The notes beneath the pieces were generated by a model. The model was not told the origin of the DNA and ran no database searches. It saw nothing but the letters and a program-made list of their open reading frames with translations. Source: an uncultured Prevotella sp. (GTDB taxonomy: Bacteria; Bacteroidota; Bacteroidia; Bacteroidales; Bacteroidaceae). Taken from it: DNA of 64,000 nucleotides. Location of the stretch: NCBI GenBank assembly GCA_900317685.1, contig ONHQ01000004.1:1-64000 (forward strand). The letters run 5' to 3'. Of this stretch, positions 63,501 through 64,000 are shown one piece after another; positions within the stretch are counted from its first letter, which is position 1, and the number at the start of each line of letters is the position of its first letter. Both the position numbers and the translations under genes were made by a program.

Positions 63501-63545
63501 CGGCTTCAACTGGTGGGAGAGGTCGCTTTCAAGTTTCAGTTCCAT
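60522..63545 (-). CDS. res: Type III restriction enzyme, Res subunit
   Basis: 1007 residues from the ATG at 63545 (the frame begins with TTG 6 bases earlier). SF2 ATPase: motif I METGTGKT (about 92-99), motif II as IIDEPH, motif VI region EVGRGLRLPVD. C-terminal nuclease PD-(D/E)xK: NYSPDFMYVV, then VVIETKAYANET (residues about 935-965). Cuts DNA after translocation from two inverted unmethylated sites together with Mod. It lies 6 bases after the mod-type gene. All motifs are intact. Confidence 0.92.
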   Translation of the reverse strand: MELKLESDLSHQLKPVKAVAKVVEASMSMTTSRQTHQNPLLGPYLSKHAIRGVQGENHLLNTAGGPLKDLDPISMPAALKDLPPHLSMDVKMETGTGKTYVYTRTMFELHRRCGLNKFIIAVPTLPIKAGTASFLDDPEVMHHFSDVCNYNAQIELCLLEPQKNKKKGRQNMPPAVRHFFQGSSQQKNRIYVLVLNAQLIANGKLLTRDDYDQPVGGFYRPADAIRNTRPVLIIDEPHRMDRTGKSYAALIKNFEPQLVLRYGATFPEFTIGKGKKKRRVKDYQNLVYDLDAAQSFNEGLIKGVAKEHLELPGKRRADRKVKITSLQKGDSVNMQYICEKQPIVTHTLHKGESLSIVDKDFDGVTVENISAKAVVLSNGQEKHVGEEFFPDQYSASYQEGMIDLALMRHFETERANFCREGLPIKTLALFFIDNIESFRGPEGNNDGWLRQKFLRLLEARVRKELARPNTPAYADYLQATLDNLEGTCAGYFAQDNNDSDENIAKEVKVILHGKKELLSFHDAEGRPNVLRFLFSKWTLKEGWDNPNVFTICKLRSSGSEISKLQEVGRGLRLPVDSAGNRISKDSFMLNYIVDFTERDFANKLVAEINSEISTDQAKPLEVRPDHVEAVARMRGMEPNEFLIELLRKNYVDIRSKIIPDRLDDMLREYPEFIQLAGGVNPSHIVNRNSKRTGTVPIRKARFEELRSLWSTLNRKYVLYFDKEIDGQIEKALPGIIRDNKVFSLQVLSSSREKLAVEQSFARIVEEGNAEITVRGIHFAYNDFLRRASKGTNIPAHILHEAIREVALGGVEITNEMFNEDSLARLIRAVEDWKCEALTGMVSYKQANYKVKETKLTNADGSVKDEVVQAYIGSKSVYGQPPAKYLYDAFAYDSELELKNIRADIDEVVVYGKIPSHSICIPTVASSNYSPDFMYVVKRMDGTKELNVVIETKAYANETQITTDENKKIECAEKFFNAMRQDGYDVKFRRQLNTKGVKAILDELLLNG

Positions 63546-63551
63546 AGCCAA

Positions 63552-64000
63552 TCAATATCTAACGTCAATGTTTACCGAGAGCGACTTGTTGCCGTCTTTC
63601 AGCGTGCGGAGATTCTTCTGCAGTTCTTCCCTGGTCTTGAAGCCGAAGCTGTAGCCGAAGATCACAATGTTCATGGGCGAGAACTCCTCACCGTTGTATT
63701 TGTCCATGAGCGCCACGATGCTGTTGGCGTCGAACGTGCTGTCGGAGCCGATCAGATAGAGGTGGTTGCGCATCCAGTAAGCCTTGTAGTTGCCCAACAT
63801 GAGCGTCTCGGCATTGTCGGTCAGCCCGTAGCCGTCGCGCTCGAGCCATGTGCGCAGGATGGTGTCCTCACCGAAGTCGTCAACCGTGATGCTGGGCATG
63901 ATGTCCGTCTTGGGGTCAAACTTCTCCATCAGCATCAAGGCATCCTCCTTCGGCTCCTCCAAGGTGTAGTGCTTGAAGCCTAAGTCGCCCGCAAAGAGCG
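63552..64000 (-). CDS. mod: Type III modification methylase (Mod) C-terminal end, partial
   Basis: Only the last 149 codons are in the window; the frame is open to base 64000 (LFAGDLGFKHYTLEEPKEDA). The end contains WMRNHLYLIGSDSTFD and VIFGYSFGFKTREELQKNL, the usual end of type III DNA methyltransferases next to Res. The catalytic DPPY and SAM motifs would lie outside the window. Assigned mainly from position and gene pairing. Confidence 0.75.
   Translation of the reverse strand, partial: LFAGDLGFKHYTLEEPKEDALMLMEKFDPKTDIMPSITVDDFGEDTILRTWLERDGYGLTDNAETLMLGNYKAYWMRNHLYLIGSDSTFDANSIVALMDKYNGEEFSPMNIVIFGYSFGFKTREELQKNLRTLKDGNKSLSVNIDVRY

Noticed and set aside
1..64000. rRNA genes, further tRNA genes, prophage structural genes, replication origin
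   Set aside because: No T-arm pattern other than that of tRNA-His, no rRNA-like blocks, no capsid, portal or terminase proteins, and no DnaA-box cluster was seen.

Overview
The window looks like chromosomal DNA of a member of the Bacteroidota, most likely Prevotellaceae. The main reason is the promoter type: many genes start 15-100 bases after a TAnnTTTG box, and in eight cases a TTTG lies 19-20 bases further upstream, which is the Bacteroidetes sigma-ABfr pattern. Gene content agrees: an LptE family lipoprotein next to a sigma-54 activator, Bacteroidetes-only families (DUF4837, DUF6722-like), PyrK/PyrD class 1B, and a long HU-like protein. I cannot name a species.
Layout. 1-950: cupin and flavin split-barrel pair. 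1100-4780, minus strand: a small membrane-protein pair with a frameshift, tRNA-His, and the operon sigma-54 activator - lptE - TPR protein - secG. 5016-13114: prolyl isomerase, thrS, hrpB, an orphan HsdR-N protein and holA. 13300-15060: AT-rich DNA, an HTH regulator and a large 23-bp tandem repeat in front of pyrK-pyrD. 17000-19820: an AmpG-like transporter with a SpoIID/LytB protein. 19900-24300: rlmN - DUF4837 - pdxA - flippase-like protein. 24850-31000: mutT-like gene, infC-rpmI-rplT, an ABC-F protein and an M13 peptidase. 31096-36458: metA, U32 peptidase, a zinc-ribbon lipoprotein, nth and DUF2461. 36662-39000: minus-strand genes of unclear role plus Nif3. 39285-47258: SlyD-like FKBP, aroC, M48 peptidase, NfeD, SPFH, patatin, aminopeptidase P. 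47325-55151: C1 peptidase, recJ-recQ, trmD and ligA.
55250-64000 is the accessory part: a kinase-fold protein divergent from a YafQ-type toxin-antitoxin pair, a B3/4 protein, an HU-like protein, an IS110 family element that appears to have inserted between the HU gene and its promoter, REP-like inverted repeats, and a type III restriction-modification locus that runs off the right end.
The most unusual signal is intergenic. Several unrelated tandem repeats share a period of 22-23 bp (14735-14990, 24573-24676, 36521-36610, 39937-40067, 43571-43616). One family is a short near-palindrome ending in AAGGAG or AAGGTG that sits just in front of start codons, although Shine-Dalgarno motifs are little used in this phylum. 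The second signal is a structured stretch upstream of the IS110 transposase that fits a bridge RNA. The rest of the window is mainly ordinary housekeeping genes.
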